In this document: positions 45,794-57,734 of the stretch, piece after piece
How positions within the stretch are numbered: the first letter of the stretch is position 1
How the letters are laid out: each line of letters opens with the position of its first letter
Assembly: GCA_025765615.1 (NCBI GenBank)
Contig: JAIVFJ010000114.1
Coordinates: forward strand, 1-64,000
DNA length: 64,000 bases
Direction of reading: 5' to 3'
Source of the DNA: Zopfochytrium polystomum
Taxonomy: Eukaryota; Chytridiomycota; Chytridiomycetes; Chytridiales; Chytridiaceae
Notes under the pieces: generated by a model
What the model saw: only the letters and a program-made list of their open reading frames with translations
Told to the model about the DNA's origin: nothing
Databases searched by the model: none
Position numbers and translations under genes: made by a program

Positions 45794-47088
45794 TCAAGCG
45801 CCGATGAGGGCAACGGCAGCCGCAGCACCGAGACCGACGGCGGCAAGCGCACCTTCCCTGCCGCTGCGGGCGGCGTTGACCTTGAGGGTGCTGGTGGGGG
45901 CCGCGGCGGCGGTCGTCGACGACGCGGTTGCCCAGAACGATGACGAGACCCTTGTTGGCCGAGCCGACCGTCAAGCACTTTGTGGCGGCCGCCGGGCCGA
46001 ACGTGACCGGGGTTCCCGAGCAGTCCTGCGAAGTGTAGAGGTTGGCCGTCGCCTTGCCGTCCGTGCCGATGGTCGCCCTCATCGAGGGTCGAACCGCCAG
46101 CAAGGGCCACGCAGGTACCGTCCGCAATGACCCAGCTGGAGTACTGCTCCGACGCCGCCGCGCAGGTCGTGTCCGACCCGTAGTCGATCAATCCGACGTA
46201 CCCGGCGGGGGCCTTGCCCAGCGCGGCGGCGGCCGCGGCGGTGCTGGTGCCCGAGACGGCGCACGCGACGGTCTTGTACTCGGCCTTGAGCGCCGAGTCG
46301 GCCGTGCAGGTGGTGACGGCCGTGCACGCCGCCGAGGAGGTGACCGACGAGAAGCCGATGACGCCGCTGGTGGTGTCGCAGGTCGTCGACGTGGTCTTGT
46401 AGAGGGTCGTGCCGACCATGGTGGAGCTGGGCGCGGTCGAACTGATCAGGAACCGCATCTGCGTGATGCCGGTCGGCGGGTTGGTCGCGCACGTCGCCGC
46501 CGCGCTAGCGGCCGTCTGCGTCACCACGACCGGGGTGCCGCCGCAGGCCGTGTTGGGGTACAGGCTGACCGTGTACGTGCCGGCCTGCAGGAGCGCCTTG
46601 CCACTGAGGTAGTTGTTGGAGCCGGACGTCAGGGGGCCGGCGGCCGCCGACGCGAACGTCACGCAGGATCCGTCGGCGACCAAGAAGTAGCCGCGGTTTT
46701 CGCTGGCCGCGGCCGCGGTGGGTGCCGCGCAACCGGCGGCGGCGTAGACAACGACGCCAACGTACGGGGTCGAGCCGAACAGAGAGGAGGCGTAGCTGCT
46801 ACTGTCGGTGGGCGTGGAGGTGCACGCAGTAACGACCGTAGTGCCGAAGCCGCCGGTGAGAGGGCTGGTGGCGGCCGTGCAAGTCGCGGCCTGGTTGGCG
46901 TTGGCGGTGGTGCAAGGGCCGTTGGTAGTGTCGCTGACCACAGTGACGACGCCAGTGGTCTTGGCGGTCGTGCAGGCGGCATCAGAGTAGGAGTTTGTGA
47001 ACCAGACGCCTTGCACGTTGGCGGCTTGGGCCGAGTTGACGAAGGCCAGAATGGCCAGGGCGATTGCCGAGGTAAGACGGAAGACCAT
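45794..47088 (-). CDS. Secreted, probably GPI-anchored Thr/Ala/Cys-rich surface protein (two apparent frameshifts)
   Basis: Starts with a clear signal peptide (MVFRLTSAIALAILAFVNSA, cleavage after AQA). The mature part is Thr-, Ser-, Ala- and Cys-rich with an internal duplication: GYFLVADGSCVTFA resembles SSWVIADGTCVALA, and LYPNTACGGTPVVV resembles LYTSQDCSGTPVTF. Regular cysteine pairs suggest small disulfide-bonded modules. The first frame is good to about 46085, a second frame carries GTDGKATANLYTSQDCSGTP to about 45960, and a third gives a Ser/Thr/Ala tail with a hydrophobic end (ALAAVGLGAAAAVALIGA, stop at 45794), a typical GPI-anchor signal. Two one-base shifts in the same direction are therefore needed, either sequence errors or real damage. 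TATA-like sequence lies upstream near 47344-47351. Family not recognised; a cell-wall role is inferred. Confidence 0.7.
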
Positions 47089-47487
47089 TATGAGGGTAAG
47101 GATTCTGTGGATTGGGGGGAAATGGCAGAGGTTGGTTAGATGTTTTGCGAGCAGGACCAGGGGTGTTTTGCGTTGTCACATACCAGCGGTGAGTCGGATT
47201 GGAATGATACGCACGCAACTACTACTCCACTATTTAAGATGAACGATTGAGGTGTTTGAATCAGTAGAGCGAGGAGGTTGGGCGGGTGGGTGGGGAGATT
47301 GAAGTGTGATGATAGGAGGGAAAGAGCGCGGGTGAGTGGACGGTTTTTATACGACACGAAGACAATTCTGTGTTTTTCCCTCCCTGCGCGGCCCTTTGTC
47401 TGTCGCTCGGTCTGTCGGGCAGTGCAGACAATCTTCAACATTGTCCCACTCTGCAGATGCGGGGATTCCAAACAAACAAACATGAAA

Positions 47488-47552
<65 letters not shown>

Positions 47553-49478
47553 ACTGTCTCTCTCTCTGTCACTGTCTCTCTCTCTGTTTCTGTCTCGCTC
47601 GCCGTGTGGACAGGAACTCCCCAGTCGAGGGGTCTGTGCGGACACTCGCCCCCATGTGTGCTGCGGTACACACGCTCGATTTGTCGCATCACAGTGTGCG
47701 TCCGTCTTTGAGTGAGAGATGGGCTCGGCTCAGCATCCTCCTCCTCCTCCCCCTCGTCACCATCGTGTTCGTCCTCGTCGTCGTGGTCCTCCTCCTCGTA
47801 GTCGTCGTCCTTGCCCTCTCCATCGTGCTGGTTCCCCACCGACGTCGTTCGTATTCAATCGCTCTGTCGTCGACGTACAGGGGTGGTCCCTCACTCTTTC
47901 TGCCTGCCGCGGCTGCCCGTCGACCTTCGTCCTCGCGGTCCTTGGCGTCGTGGTGCTGGCGGCGTTGTTGCTCCCATCCATACACGCAGCCAAGTCAGAA
48001 TAAAAAGAGACAGTCAGGCCCCAGCTGCCGAACATTTGCCCGGTCAGCTTTCTTTTCGCGACTGGCGGCTTCCTTGCGTCCAAATTGCAGACATGAGCGA
48101 CTCCCGTCCACTTAAGTTCACTCTTGCAATCGAACCTTCCTAAAGGACGCCTCTTTCTCAGACCTCCACAAATTACGTTGACCTTGGCGCTATACTCGTA
48201 AAAAGACAGAAGATGCTCTGTTTCTGCCAAACCTGTCGCCGGAAGTCCCTCCCCGCCAGCAGCCTCGATACCGTCAAAGGTTTTGTCGTCACGTGTGATG
48301 GCTTCATCAATCTTGTCCAAACATTTTCAACAGAATCGTCAACCGCCCAACAGGCTGTCGCCCACTTTAAGCTTCCTCCGCCGTAGCAAGAAGCTCGGAC
48401 CCCCTTAAAGGTCTCCGTCTCACTGCGCAAATCCCCACGATGTTGCGGAAAGCGAGCTTCTGGCGGCCCCCCCCCTTTTGATGCTCGAATTTTACGTCAT
48501 CGTTGCCGCTACTCAAGGACGCCGGAAAGAGTGCAAAAGTGGCACTCTCACACCCCTGATAGCTTCTCCCCTTTCCCAGAAGAAGAAGCGGAAAAAAAAA
48601 AAAGAAAAAAAGAAAGGGAACCTTGTTCGTTCGGTTTGCCGTGGCCTGGTTGTCCCATGTCTGCCCCACAACGACCACCTGCAAACCGCACGCACGTTTT
48701 TTTGTCGCGCCGGTTGTCGGTCCTCCAATTATCGGAGAACGACCACTTGGAGGGACTGGTGGAGACAAAATTGAATTAATTGCATGCAGGCCGGAATGCA
48801 CAAGCAATGCAATATCCTCTTTGCCCAGCCGGAAAAAGAAAGATGGCCACCGTTTAGCTGTTTTCTCAGATCGATCCACACCAAAAAACTCCCCTCCCTT
48901 GGTGGGAACCGCGATTTTTTTTTTTTTTTTTTTTTTTTTTGTTTTTTTGTTCGGCTTGCTTCAGGGACCCGCGCTGCCGGCCTCAACAGGGAGTCTTTGC
49001 TTGGACATTGGCACCCGAGCAACCGTCGCGGAAGGATGCGGATTTCAAAAGCAAGCTTTTGATTGAACACACTGAGTGGCGTTGATATGTTCACGCTGTG
49101 CCCTGGCGGCCACTCGAGCGTATCGCTTGGCGACTCGGGCTTCATGTTCCGCGGCAGCTGATTGAGGCTGTAAAGAAGTATAGGCTGCGAATTGACGTTT
49201 TTCAAGGCCGCAAGGGCCAATCCTTTTTTTTTTTTTCTTCGGTGTGAATGTCTGTGGGACTAAACTGCGCTTTTTATTCACAAGATGTCTGCGGTGCTTG
49301 CGCTCTCACTCTTACCCTCACTCTGGGCCGACTCTCACACTCTTATAATCTCTTTTCACCGACTTGACTTCTCGATATCTCTCAATATTCATCTGTTGGG
49401 GAGGTTTAGTCGCACTGGACAAAAGCAGCATATGCGCCAAATGTTCTGCGTAGTTTGCTTCCTTGTCGGGAATGTGCC

Positions 49479-49512
<34 letters not shown>

Positions 49513-49829
49513 GTTGAGGTTGTTCGTTCACGTTGCGAGGTAGAGAATGCGACTGACTTTTTGTTGTTTGCTCAGAGAGGCGGAAGTTTTGCTTTTCACG
49601 CCGACACCCACTACGTAGCCAAACTCGGCTTACGAGAGAAACGAGAAGAGGAGGGCTCACGGCTATTCGTGCGCTTGAAATAGACAGACGAGGAAAAACG
49701 AAGAGCAGAGGAACAAGAAAATTTTGATCCTGAATAAGGTGAGAGGGGCGCCCGCTCGGCGCCTGCAGCACCCCTCCCTCCCTCCCCCCCTCGCAGTCGC
49801 AGGCCGCCATCGATGGATGCATTTCAAGA
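47089..49829. other. Intergenic stretch with microsatellites; no assured gene
   Basis: Holds a (CT)n tract (about 47493-47548), a CCT/CGT triplet-biased region (about 47735-47830) and T runs at about 48915-48940 and 49487-49512. A minus-strand frame at 48320-47757 has some normal-looking protein sequence at its start but dissolves into triplet bias and has no recognised homology, so it is not called as a gene. Confidence 0.5.
47493..47548 (+). repeat. (CT)n tract
   Basis: Nearly pure CT dinucleotides, followed by CTGT-interrupted copies, upstream of the secreted-protein gene. Confidence 0.9.
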
Positions 49830-51927
49830 TTGGATCTGGATCTGGTTGATCGTCGTCGTGGAGAACAGAAGATCAGGCTTGTCTACAAGTCTGTAAGGGA
49901 CTACTTGACAAGCCCATATAGATGCAAGCTGTCTGACCACGTCAACTTTCAAGTTGGCCATTCATCTGTTGCAAGCCTGTGCATTATTGCAATGGACAGG
50001 AGCTTGAAATTCAACATGTGTGACCTGCCTTTTGCAGACTTTCACTCAGAGATTCCTGATTTTTCAGATACGCAGTGAAGCACTTCTGGAAGCACTGCCA
50101 AATTTGGCTTTGGAAAAGCCAGCCACAGATATAAGACCGTCATTGCTTGCTGAATTACAAAACTTTCTTGTGAATCATGGACATCATTACTTAGAAGCCT
50201 CCAGCTTGCTGGATTCGCTCAGTTTGGTGATTCCTGCCATGACGACACTTGAAATGATATTGCCTGCTGGTCAGCACCCACAATTGCACACCCTGATGGA
50301 AGATATTGAAAAGGTTCTGAAAAAGTTCCTCATTCCCTTGAAGGCATCTGCATTACTAGTATATTTCACAGCTGTTCCGCTCTCTCCAAGTGTCTCGGAA
50401 TTTTACAAAAATTTTTTTGGGAGGATTCCTGGGAGTATTTTGATCCCTCGAATGAAAACGGGGCAGCCAAACGCCTGGCCATCATGCATGAGCGTTCCTG
50501 AAGGACACTCACTTGCAGTCAGATCAGCAGCATTCAGTCCTGATGGACGATTTGTTGTAGCTGGGAGTTTTGACAAAGCAATCAGGATTTGGGAGGCATC
50601 CATTGGCCAAGAATGGAACAAGATGGAAGGACACTCTGGCAGTGTCTACTCTGTAGCATTTAGTCCTGATGGACTATTTGTTGTGTCTGGAAGCAGTGAC
50701 AAGACAGTCAGGATCTGGAATGCAATTAGTGGCAAGGTGCTGCACATTCTGGAGGGACACTCTGGTATTGTCTACACTACAGCATTCAGTCCTGAAGGGC
50801 TTCTTGTTGTGTCTGGAAGTTCTGACAAGACAGTGAGAATATGGAGTGCGACCAATGGCCAGAAGCTTCATATATTTGAAGGACACAGCAGCAGTGTCTA
50901 CTCTGCAGCATTTAGTCCTGATGCACAGTTTGTTGTGTCGGGAAGTGGAGACTGGACAGTCAGGATTTGGAATGCATCCACTGGCCAGGAGGTACAGAGG
51001 TTGGAAGGACACACTGGTAGTGTGAACTCTGCAGCATTCAACCCTGATGGACAGTACGTTGTGTCTGAAAGTGATGATAAAACTGTTAGGATTTGGAGCG
51101 CGTCCACTAGCATAGAGCTGTGCAAAATGGTGGGGCACTATGGTTGTATCTTCTCAGCAGCAGTATGTCATGATGGACGTTTCATTGTGACTGGAAGTGA
51201 TGACCAAACAGTCAGGATTTGGGATGCATCCACTGGCAAGGAGCTTCAAAGGCTGAAAGGACACACAGGGTTTGTTAAATCTGTGGGATTTAGCCCTAAT
51301 GGGCAGTTTGTTGTGTCTGGAAGTTATGATCAGACAGTCAGAATTTGGAATGCTTTCCATGGCGAGAAGCAGAAAAAGCCAGAGGGACATTCAGGAATTG
51401 TCAAATTTGCAGCAGTAAGCCCTACTGGCAAGTTTGTTGTACCTGAAAGTGATGACAAGACTGTAAGGATCTGGAATGCACTCACAGGCACAGAGCTGCA
51501 CAAGCTGGAAGGCTACTCCATTGACAGGGCTCCAGCATTCTGTTCTGACGGGCAGAAAGTTGTTTTACGTGATCCTGCTGGCGAACAGAAACTTGTCCAG
51601 CTTGCGACTGGATTGGAAGCAGAAGTTTTTGTTGATGGTGATTCAAACACTTTGGTTGAGGTGGAACCCAACCATAACTTCAGTGTCTGTGATCTGCTTG
51701 GGAAGAAACTCTTTGGTGGAGAGATTGCTCCTTCCTCAGTTTTGAGCAATGGGGCCTGGTTTCTCAGACTTCTAGCAGTGTTTCCTGCTGGCTTCCCCCA
51801 GAATATCGTGCAGACAAGCAGCTTCTGTTGCAAAACTCAATTTTTCTTATGGGTGAAGGTCTTTCTTCACTCTTATTGCTTTGATTTGTCAGTGCATGAG
51901 TTGGCTTCGTTCAAAGCTGAAGGCTAA
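49830..51927 (+). pseudogene. Truncated NACHT-WD40 (fungal NLR-like) gene: WD40 end only
   Basis: The NACHT domain is missing: similarity to the neighbouring NLR starts in the linker after it (KIRLVYKSVRDYLTSPYRC). The shared linker follows (FHSEIPDFS ... HGHHYLEASSLLDSLSLVIP), with a frame change between about 50060 and 50130. From 50500 to 51540 about eight WD40 units run without a break, each near 42 residues with the pattern G-H-S ... A-F-S-P-D-G ... V-V-S-G-S-x-D-K-T-V-R-I-W-N-A. High similarity between units suggests recent repeat shuffling, as in fungal HET-E/HET-D-like genes. The C-terminal module matching the other gene (LPPEYRADKQLLLQNSIFL) is in a different frame after about 51780, so a second frameshift is present. 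Read as a truncated, decayed paralogue. Confidence 0.8.
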
Positions 51928-52656
51928 ATTCTCTTACTTTTTCTTCTTTTGTCCACTGGTTCAACAAAGAGCAGCTTCAGTGAGTTTTTGCTTCTGACAT
52001 GCCACCATCTACCAAACAAACTTGGTTTGGGTTTTTTGTTGTTGAATACCAGCTGCTTGTCGTCAACTACAAAACCCCAAACCTAAATCTTGTCTTTTGT
52101 CTCTGTTTACTTCCACCTGTCATGAATGTTGTTTTTTTTTTTGGATAGCTTTGCAGAGGAGGCTCAGGGTTTTCCAAGAATCAATTTCAATTTATTGATT
52201 GACGAATTTAGAGACACCAATCAATTCCTAATACAATTGCCACTTGCAAGGAACAAAGTCCAATTAGGAAGACACACATAGACAAATGAAGCAGACATAG
52301 TAAATGTACTATCTAATGATAGTCTGGACTAAGTGAGGAGCAGATACAGTACTTTGTGCACTGGTTAGCGAGTGCCCATGCCCACACACTAAGTGTCAGG
52401 CTTTGATTCCCTGCAAGTGCTATGCATTTGCCCAGTGTTGAGCTGAGGCTGCACGTTGCCTTTAACAAGTCTGCCGAGGCGCCCTAGCTTTCTTAGTGTA
52501 TCTGAAAGTTGCACACGTTATTGTCTTCCTATGAAAATCAACACAATCACACCAAAGCAATTAAGTCGACAACCTCCAAACCAGAAAGAACAATTTCAAA
52601 CACAACAAAAGACATTCAAAAAGGAAGCCAAAGAAATCAAAAGACAAAATCAAATT
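51928..52656. other. Spacer between the two convergent NACHT-WD40 genes
   Basis: Contains copy 2 of the dispersed repeat (52180-52246) and otherwise no gene. A segment at about 52360-52415 loosely recalls tRNA A- and B-box spacing but is not convincing. Confidence 0.5.
52180..52246 (+). repeat. Dispersed repeat, copy 2
   Basis: Matches 42866-42920 over about 50 bases (TCAATTTATTGA...AGAGACAC.AATCAATT...CAATTGCCA). Confidence 0.6.
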
Positions 52657-55600
52657 TCAAATGGAAGCCTGACCTGAACTGGGAAAATCAAAATGAATAA
52701 GAGAAGCAAGGTCTTCCCCAAGAAGAAAAATTGAATTCCCAGACAAGAGCTGCTTGTCTGCCCGAAATTCAGGAGGTAGCCAGCAACAGACATGACTGCC
52801 ACTGTGGCAGAACCAGGCGTCATTGCTCACAGTGGATTCATGAGTGTCACTGCTACTCTGGTGCAACCTATTACGTGCGCAGAAATTGTGAGGGACATTG
52901 GACTCAGTTGGATTGTCTGCACAAGCAAGATCTTCCACTTGCAATCCAGTTGTAAGTTGGAAGAGCTTCTGTCGTCCACTTGGATCCAATAAAATTGCAA
53001 ACTCTCCATCAGAGCTAAATCCAGAAGATTCTTCGAAAGAGAAGCGCTCGCAGACACAACATTTAACAAAGTCAGAATGTCCCTCCAGCTTGTACAGATC
53101 CTGGCCAGTTCCACTCCAAATCATGACTGTTGTATCGTCACTTCCAGACACAACTAGCTGTCCATCAGGGCTGAAGGCGACAGAGTTCACAGAATGAGTG
53201 TGTCCCTCCATCGTGAGCAGCATCGTACTTGTAGATACATCCCAAATGGTGACTGTATTGTCATCACTTCCAGAAACACCAAATGGACCAGTTGGACAGA
53301 ATGCTAGAGAATTTACACAGTGAGAAGGACATTCTATCCTGCTCAGTGTCTCTCCAGTCAGAGCATTCCAGATCCTGAATGTTTTATCATCACTTCCAGA
53401 GACAACTTGAAGACGCTGTGCATTAGGATTAAATGCAACAGAGCGGACCGCCAGGGAGTGCCCTTTAAGCTCCAGCCGCTCCTGACCATCAGATACAGTC
53501 CAGATTTTGACTTTCTTGTCACCACTTCCAGATGCAGCATACTTTCCATCAGGGCTGAATGCTACAGAGAAAACCCTTCAAGCTTGTGTAGCTCCTGGCC
53601 AGTGGACGCGTTCCAAATCCTGACTGTCTTGTCAAAACCTCCAGACACAACAAACTGTCCGTCATGGCTGAATTCAGCAGATCGGACTGCAAGAGAGTGT
53701 CCCTCAAGAACAGTAATGCAAGATGGCCACTCCATTGGCAACCCTTTTACCACTCTAGGGCGCACAACATCCAAAGGAACCTTCCCAGCAAATATTTGGT
53801 GAAATCTCGAATTACTTGGGGGAAAAGGTATGGCTGTGAAATATACTTGCAATGCTGATGACTTGAGCGGAATAAGAAACTTTTGAACAACTCTTTTCAT
53901 ATCTTCCAGTAATAAGTGCAGCCAACTGTGGGTGCCATGCACATTAATGGGCAGAAGCCTCTGAAGGTTTCCCATTGCAGGAATTGCAAGGTGAAGCCAA
54001 TCCAGCAAACTGTAAATCTCCAGTAGGTGATGACCATGGTATTCAAGGAGCTCTTTGAGATCAACAAAAAGAAGGTCTCCATCTCTGAAAGCCTCACTTG
54101 AAGATTTAATCCAGTGCTCTGAAAAATGCTTCACTCCATGTCTGATGTGCTCAGGTATACCTCTTTCCACTCTCAGTAAAATCTGGAATCTCTGAATGGA
54201 AATCCGAGAACAGCAGATTGCACATATTGAAAGTCAGATATTTCATCATCATTTGGATGAGGAGTCTTGTCATGAATAAATGGCCTTCATTCACAGTGAT
54301 CTGGACTGGCAGAGTGCATCTTAATGGGCTCATCAGGTAGTCTTTCAGAGACTTGTGGAATATCTTGATCTTTTTTGTTGACACATCAAGCACAAGGATT
54401 GGATCAAGTATTCAGACACATCTCTTCACATCGTCAGCTGTGAATTTCTCTTTATCTGACAGAAAGCTCCCCTCATCCAACAAAGATACTACAGCTGATG
54501 CAGTCATGGGCTCAAAGACAAGCACAATGACAGATAACACTGCCTTAAGAAGAGTTTCCAACCCAATCTTTTCAGAAGTCTTAACAATGCCATTGAATAT
54601 TCTGTCATACATCTTGTCAATGCTTCCATCGAGCTTGTCACCCTCAGGGAGGTCTTCAATCTGTTTCAGGGTGATTTCCACGCTCTCTGATTTTGTGAGG
54701 TAGGTGCAAGCAGTCACAAGCCAGATAAAAATTCCAGAGGACTTTGAAACAAGAATCGTGGATCCCCTATCAACAACAGATGGTTCAACATTTAAGGATC
54801 TGAGGAAATCTATCGTAAACTCTCGTTGGTCTTGGGCGTTCTCTTCTGCAGTTGGCTCAATCTCCTCAAATGGAATCTTCTCAAAGGCTTTTGCAATATC
54901 CTCATCAGGGCGTCCAGTCACCAGCATCTTCACATTGGCTGGAAGCAGCCTGTCTAGCTCCTGAAACACAGATAGAATCTCGTATCTCCGGGCAATGATT
55001 CCACACTTGTCTAGAGCATCGACAACCAACACAACAGGAACAGCCAGATTACCAACATCAACAACCTTCTCCAGTGGTTGAATTAGAAGAACTTTCATGA
55101 TCTCAAACACAGATCTGGTCAGGATATTTGGATTGGCTTGCTGGACTTGAAGCAGAATTTCTCCATACTGAACATTGAACCTTGCAAGCCCAAAGATCAG
55201 AGTCAAGACCAAGTTGCGAGCGCTGCTGCGACCCTCTATCATCATGCTTACAGAAAAACAAGCCACCAAGCATTACCCTGGCTTGGAGCTTCCTGGAGAC
55301 CATGGCAGCCATCACAGACTTGCCTACTCCAGCTACTCCTTTCAACCACATCACCCTGTTGGCACTTGCCACTGAAGTATCATCTGGAGACAGAAACTGA
55401 AAAACTTTCTCAAGCAGCCACTGCCTAGATCCAGAAAGCACTTTCTCCAAGAGGGCTTGCCTCTCAGCATCCATCAGCCCAGACAGTGGTTTCAACCAAT
55501 TCTCCAATGTAGCTAAGCTGAGCCTAGACAGCAATATTTCTGAACTTTGACCAGCAGTGTTTAAAAGACTCTTGCGGCGATTGTACATTTCCCTTGCTTC

Positions 55601-56791
55601 AGTTACAATCCTTTATGGAAGAAAATATGATTAGTAAAACACTGTGCAAGAAAGAATCAGGTGTTTTCATACTTCAGAACATCAGCTTCACGATGCGCGA
55701 TGGGACCATTTAGCTCCAAAATCATCCTGACAGTTTCTCGCACAGTCTGGAGGCCAGGACTCAGAGAGTGCGCATGTGGCTTGTCAGGAAACTTGAAGTA
55801 ATCAAAAGAGCTGAATTTTTTCAAGAGCAACTCATTCTTCCCATCAGGCAGGGGTCTCGTCACATTGCTTGAGAGTAAAACAGGGAGGATGTCATGACCC
55901 CTTTCCTTCTTCATTTGAAGAGCAAGTTCCCACTGAAATTGTGAGCTAGAATGATGACAATAGAGAGTCTCACCTCCAACAAACAGTTGTCCGCTTTTAT
56001 GTCAGCCTGACGCATTCTCTCCATACTAGCGTCAGAGCACTACAAAATGATGACTGAAGAGTGGAAGAGCCCAGCCATGAAGTTCACTCCCCACTTCACG
56101 CCATAGGTAAGGCACTTTGTGTCCCGAAATGGATGTAGACCAAATAATCTAGTCTCTTCACTTTTGAATGCCTTCAACAAAGCCTACTCAATTTCATGGA
56201 AGAGATCTTTGGCAATGTCAGTGTCTGAAGCCTGGCAGTAGCTGGACAAGAGTCAGATAACACGAGAAGAGCTCACGACACAAACCTAATGAAGAATGGA
56301 TGGTTTTGTACTTTTGTTTTGCACTCCCATCCTGGTGGAATCAGTTCAATCCACTTGTCTGCAGGGATGCCAGGAAAGATAAAATGAGCAAAGTTAGTCT
56401 TGGATACATCAGCTTACTGCAATGTTCACCCTTCTTGGATTCAATAGCCTCATGCTGGCTGTCATCAGAAGCAGCCCCAGTCTCCCGAGTTGTAAGGATC
56501 TGATACACTGTTGAGCTAGACTGCCAGAGAAAGCAAATTTGAAAAAGCCAATCTTGCTTTCCACATATAATTTTGCGACAGTAGCTTTGGGAGGTCATCG
56601 CTGACATCAAGAACTAATCCAACTCCAGTTGCAGGATCGACATACACCAATTCAAAGTTAACAGAGAACTTGAAGTGGGTTTCAACAAGCTGTTTCAAGT
56701 CACGAAAGCAGGCAGAGGTGGGAATGCGAACTTTCCTTCCAAGTTTTTCATGAAGAAATAGCACAGTCCATCCAGGCACTTGGTTCGCCAT
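52657..56791 (-). pseudogene. PB1-like/TIR/NACHT/WD40 NLR-like gene with several disabling changes
   Basis: Fungal NACHT-WD40 proteins act in non-self recognition. The N-terminus (MANQVPGWTVLFLHEKLGRK to DVSDDLPKLL) looks like a PB1 or ubiquitin-like fold. After small exons a TIR domain follows (FFISYCQASDTDIAKDLF ... FHSSVIIL ... NCLLEWELALQMKKERG, with the candidate catalytic Glu in WELAL). The NACHT has P-loop GVAGVGKS, VVLVVDALDKCG (Walker B) and LVTGRPDEDI. A winged-helix/linker (KIFHKSLKDYLMSPLRC) and about six WD40 units complete the protein, ending near 52657. The 62-nt intron 55672-55611 is clear. Damage: in-frame TAG at 56184-56186 and 56040-56042 inside the TIR, TGA at 54412-54414, a frameshift near 55240, and a small deletion in a WD unit near 53565. 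It lies tail to tail with the paralogue at 49830-51927. Confidence 0.82.
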
Positions 56792-57734
56792 TCTTCTTCA
56801 ACGTCACAATCAACTGCAGATTCTACACAAAAGGAAAAATGGTTAGATTTGGGCAAAATTGAGACAAGGGGGCTGAGGAGGTGTGCAGAGCTTGGGAGGA
56901 TGCTTAAGTTGGCAGGGGAGTCAGTCAGCACAAAACAAAATTGGCAGGGAAGAGCTAAGGCATGAATCCAGCTTGAGGTTCTCAAAAAAAAATTGCTGGG
57001 GGTCATCAAAATCTTTCCGAATCAGTGACGGCAAATATCAAGGCAGAAATTACACTCACAACAATAATGATGCAAATCCTCTCCACAGCACGATGCGGCA
57101 AGATCCTCCAGCAGAGATCGCGAGGGTGCGTGCCAGCGGATCCAAACGCGGGAGGGAGTTGGAGAGGCCCGCCTCATGGCGCCGAGCGACCCACCTTTGT
57201 CGGTCGTTTTGCAGCCAATTTTTTCTGCAACGATTTTTTTGTTTTTCTGAAACTTTTTGTCAATTGAATCGTCTGTCTGTCTCTCTGTCTGTCTCGGGAT
57301 CAGAGAGCACGTTCTGTGGCAACACCTGTCTCACGACCTGCAATGCTTCTCTCGACGCTCTGCCGCCAAGGCGACGAACCTCCTCGCTCAAAGCGTCTGC
57401 AGCTACGAGGTCGATCAGGCACGCGGAGTCCCCATTAGGACGGGTTGCTTGAACTGCTATATCAAAAGGACAAGGGAAACCGTGGTCTATCCTCACAGCC
57501 AATGGTTTTGCAAAGAAGTGTGCGTGTGCGGCTTCTCTCGCCTGATTGATGCGCACAGTGCTATGCATTTCCGGCTGCACGCGAGGCGCCCTCGAGGTGA
57601 GAGGTTTTGCGGGTATGTGCGTGTTCTATGTTTGTGGGTGCACCTGTGCATATGTGAAATAGCTCGACGTCCTTCGACAGCCTCTCCGATCGCCGCCAAC
57701 TTTATTACGCGAACCGGCGAGTGGTCGAAAACAG
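56792..57734. other. Upstream region of the TIR-NACHT-WD40 gene
   Basis: Holds the presumed promoter of the minus-strand gene. Overlapping frames on both strands near 57257-57757 show no recognisable family. Confidence 0.4.

Noticed and set aside
46042..47139. Long plus-strand frame (365 residues) opposite the secreted-protein gene
   Set aside because: It is the antisense of a G+C-rich, low-stop coding region; its Gly/Arg/Ala-rich composition has no domain, and the minus strand has a signal peptide and GPI signal.
47757..48320. Minus-strand frame with a plausible start (MDKIDEAITRDDKTFDG)
   Set aside because: No recognisable family, runs into triplet-repeat-like Arg/Thr sequence, and no consistent exon structure was found.
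52350..52415. tRNA- or SINE-like A- and B-box spacing
   Set aside because: The B box is poor and no cloverleaf could be drawn by eye.
56040..56186. Idea that TAG is a sense codon in this organism, explaining the in-frame TAGs in the TIR domain
   Set aside because: ILV5 ends at TAG exactly where its family ends, and other genes use TAA and TGA normally; the gene also carries a TGA and a frameshift, so decay is simpler.
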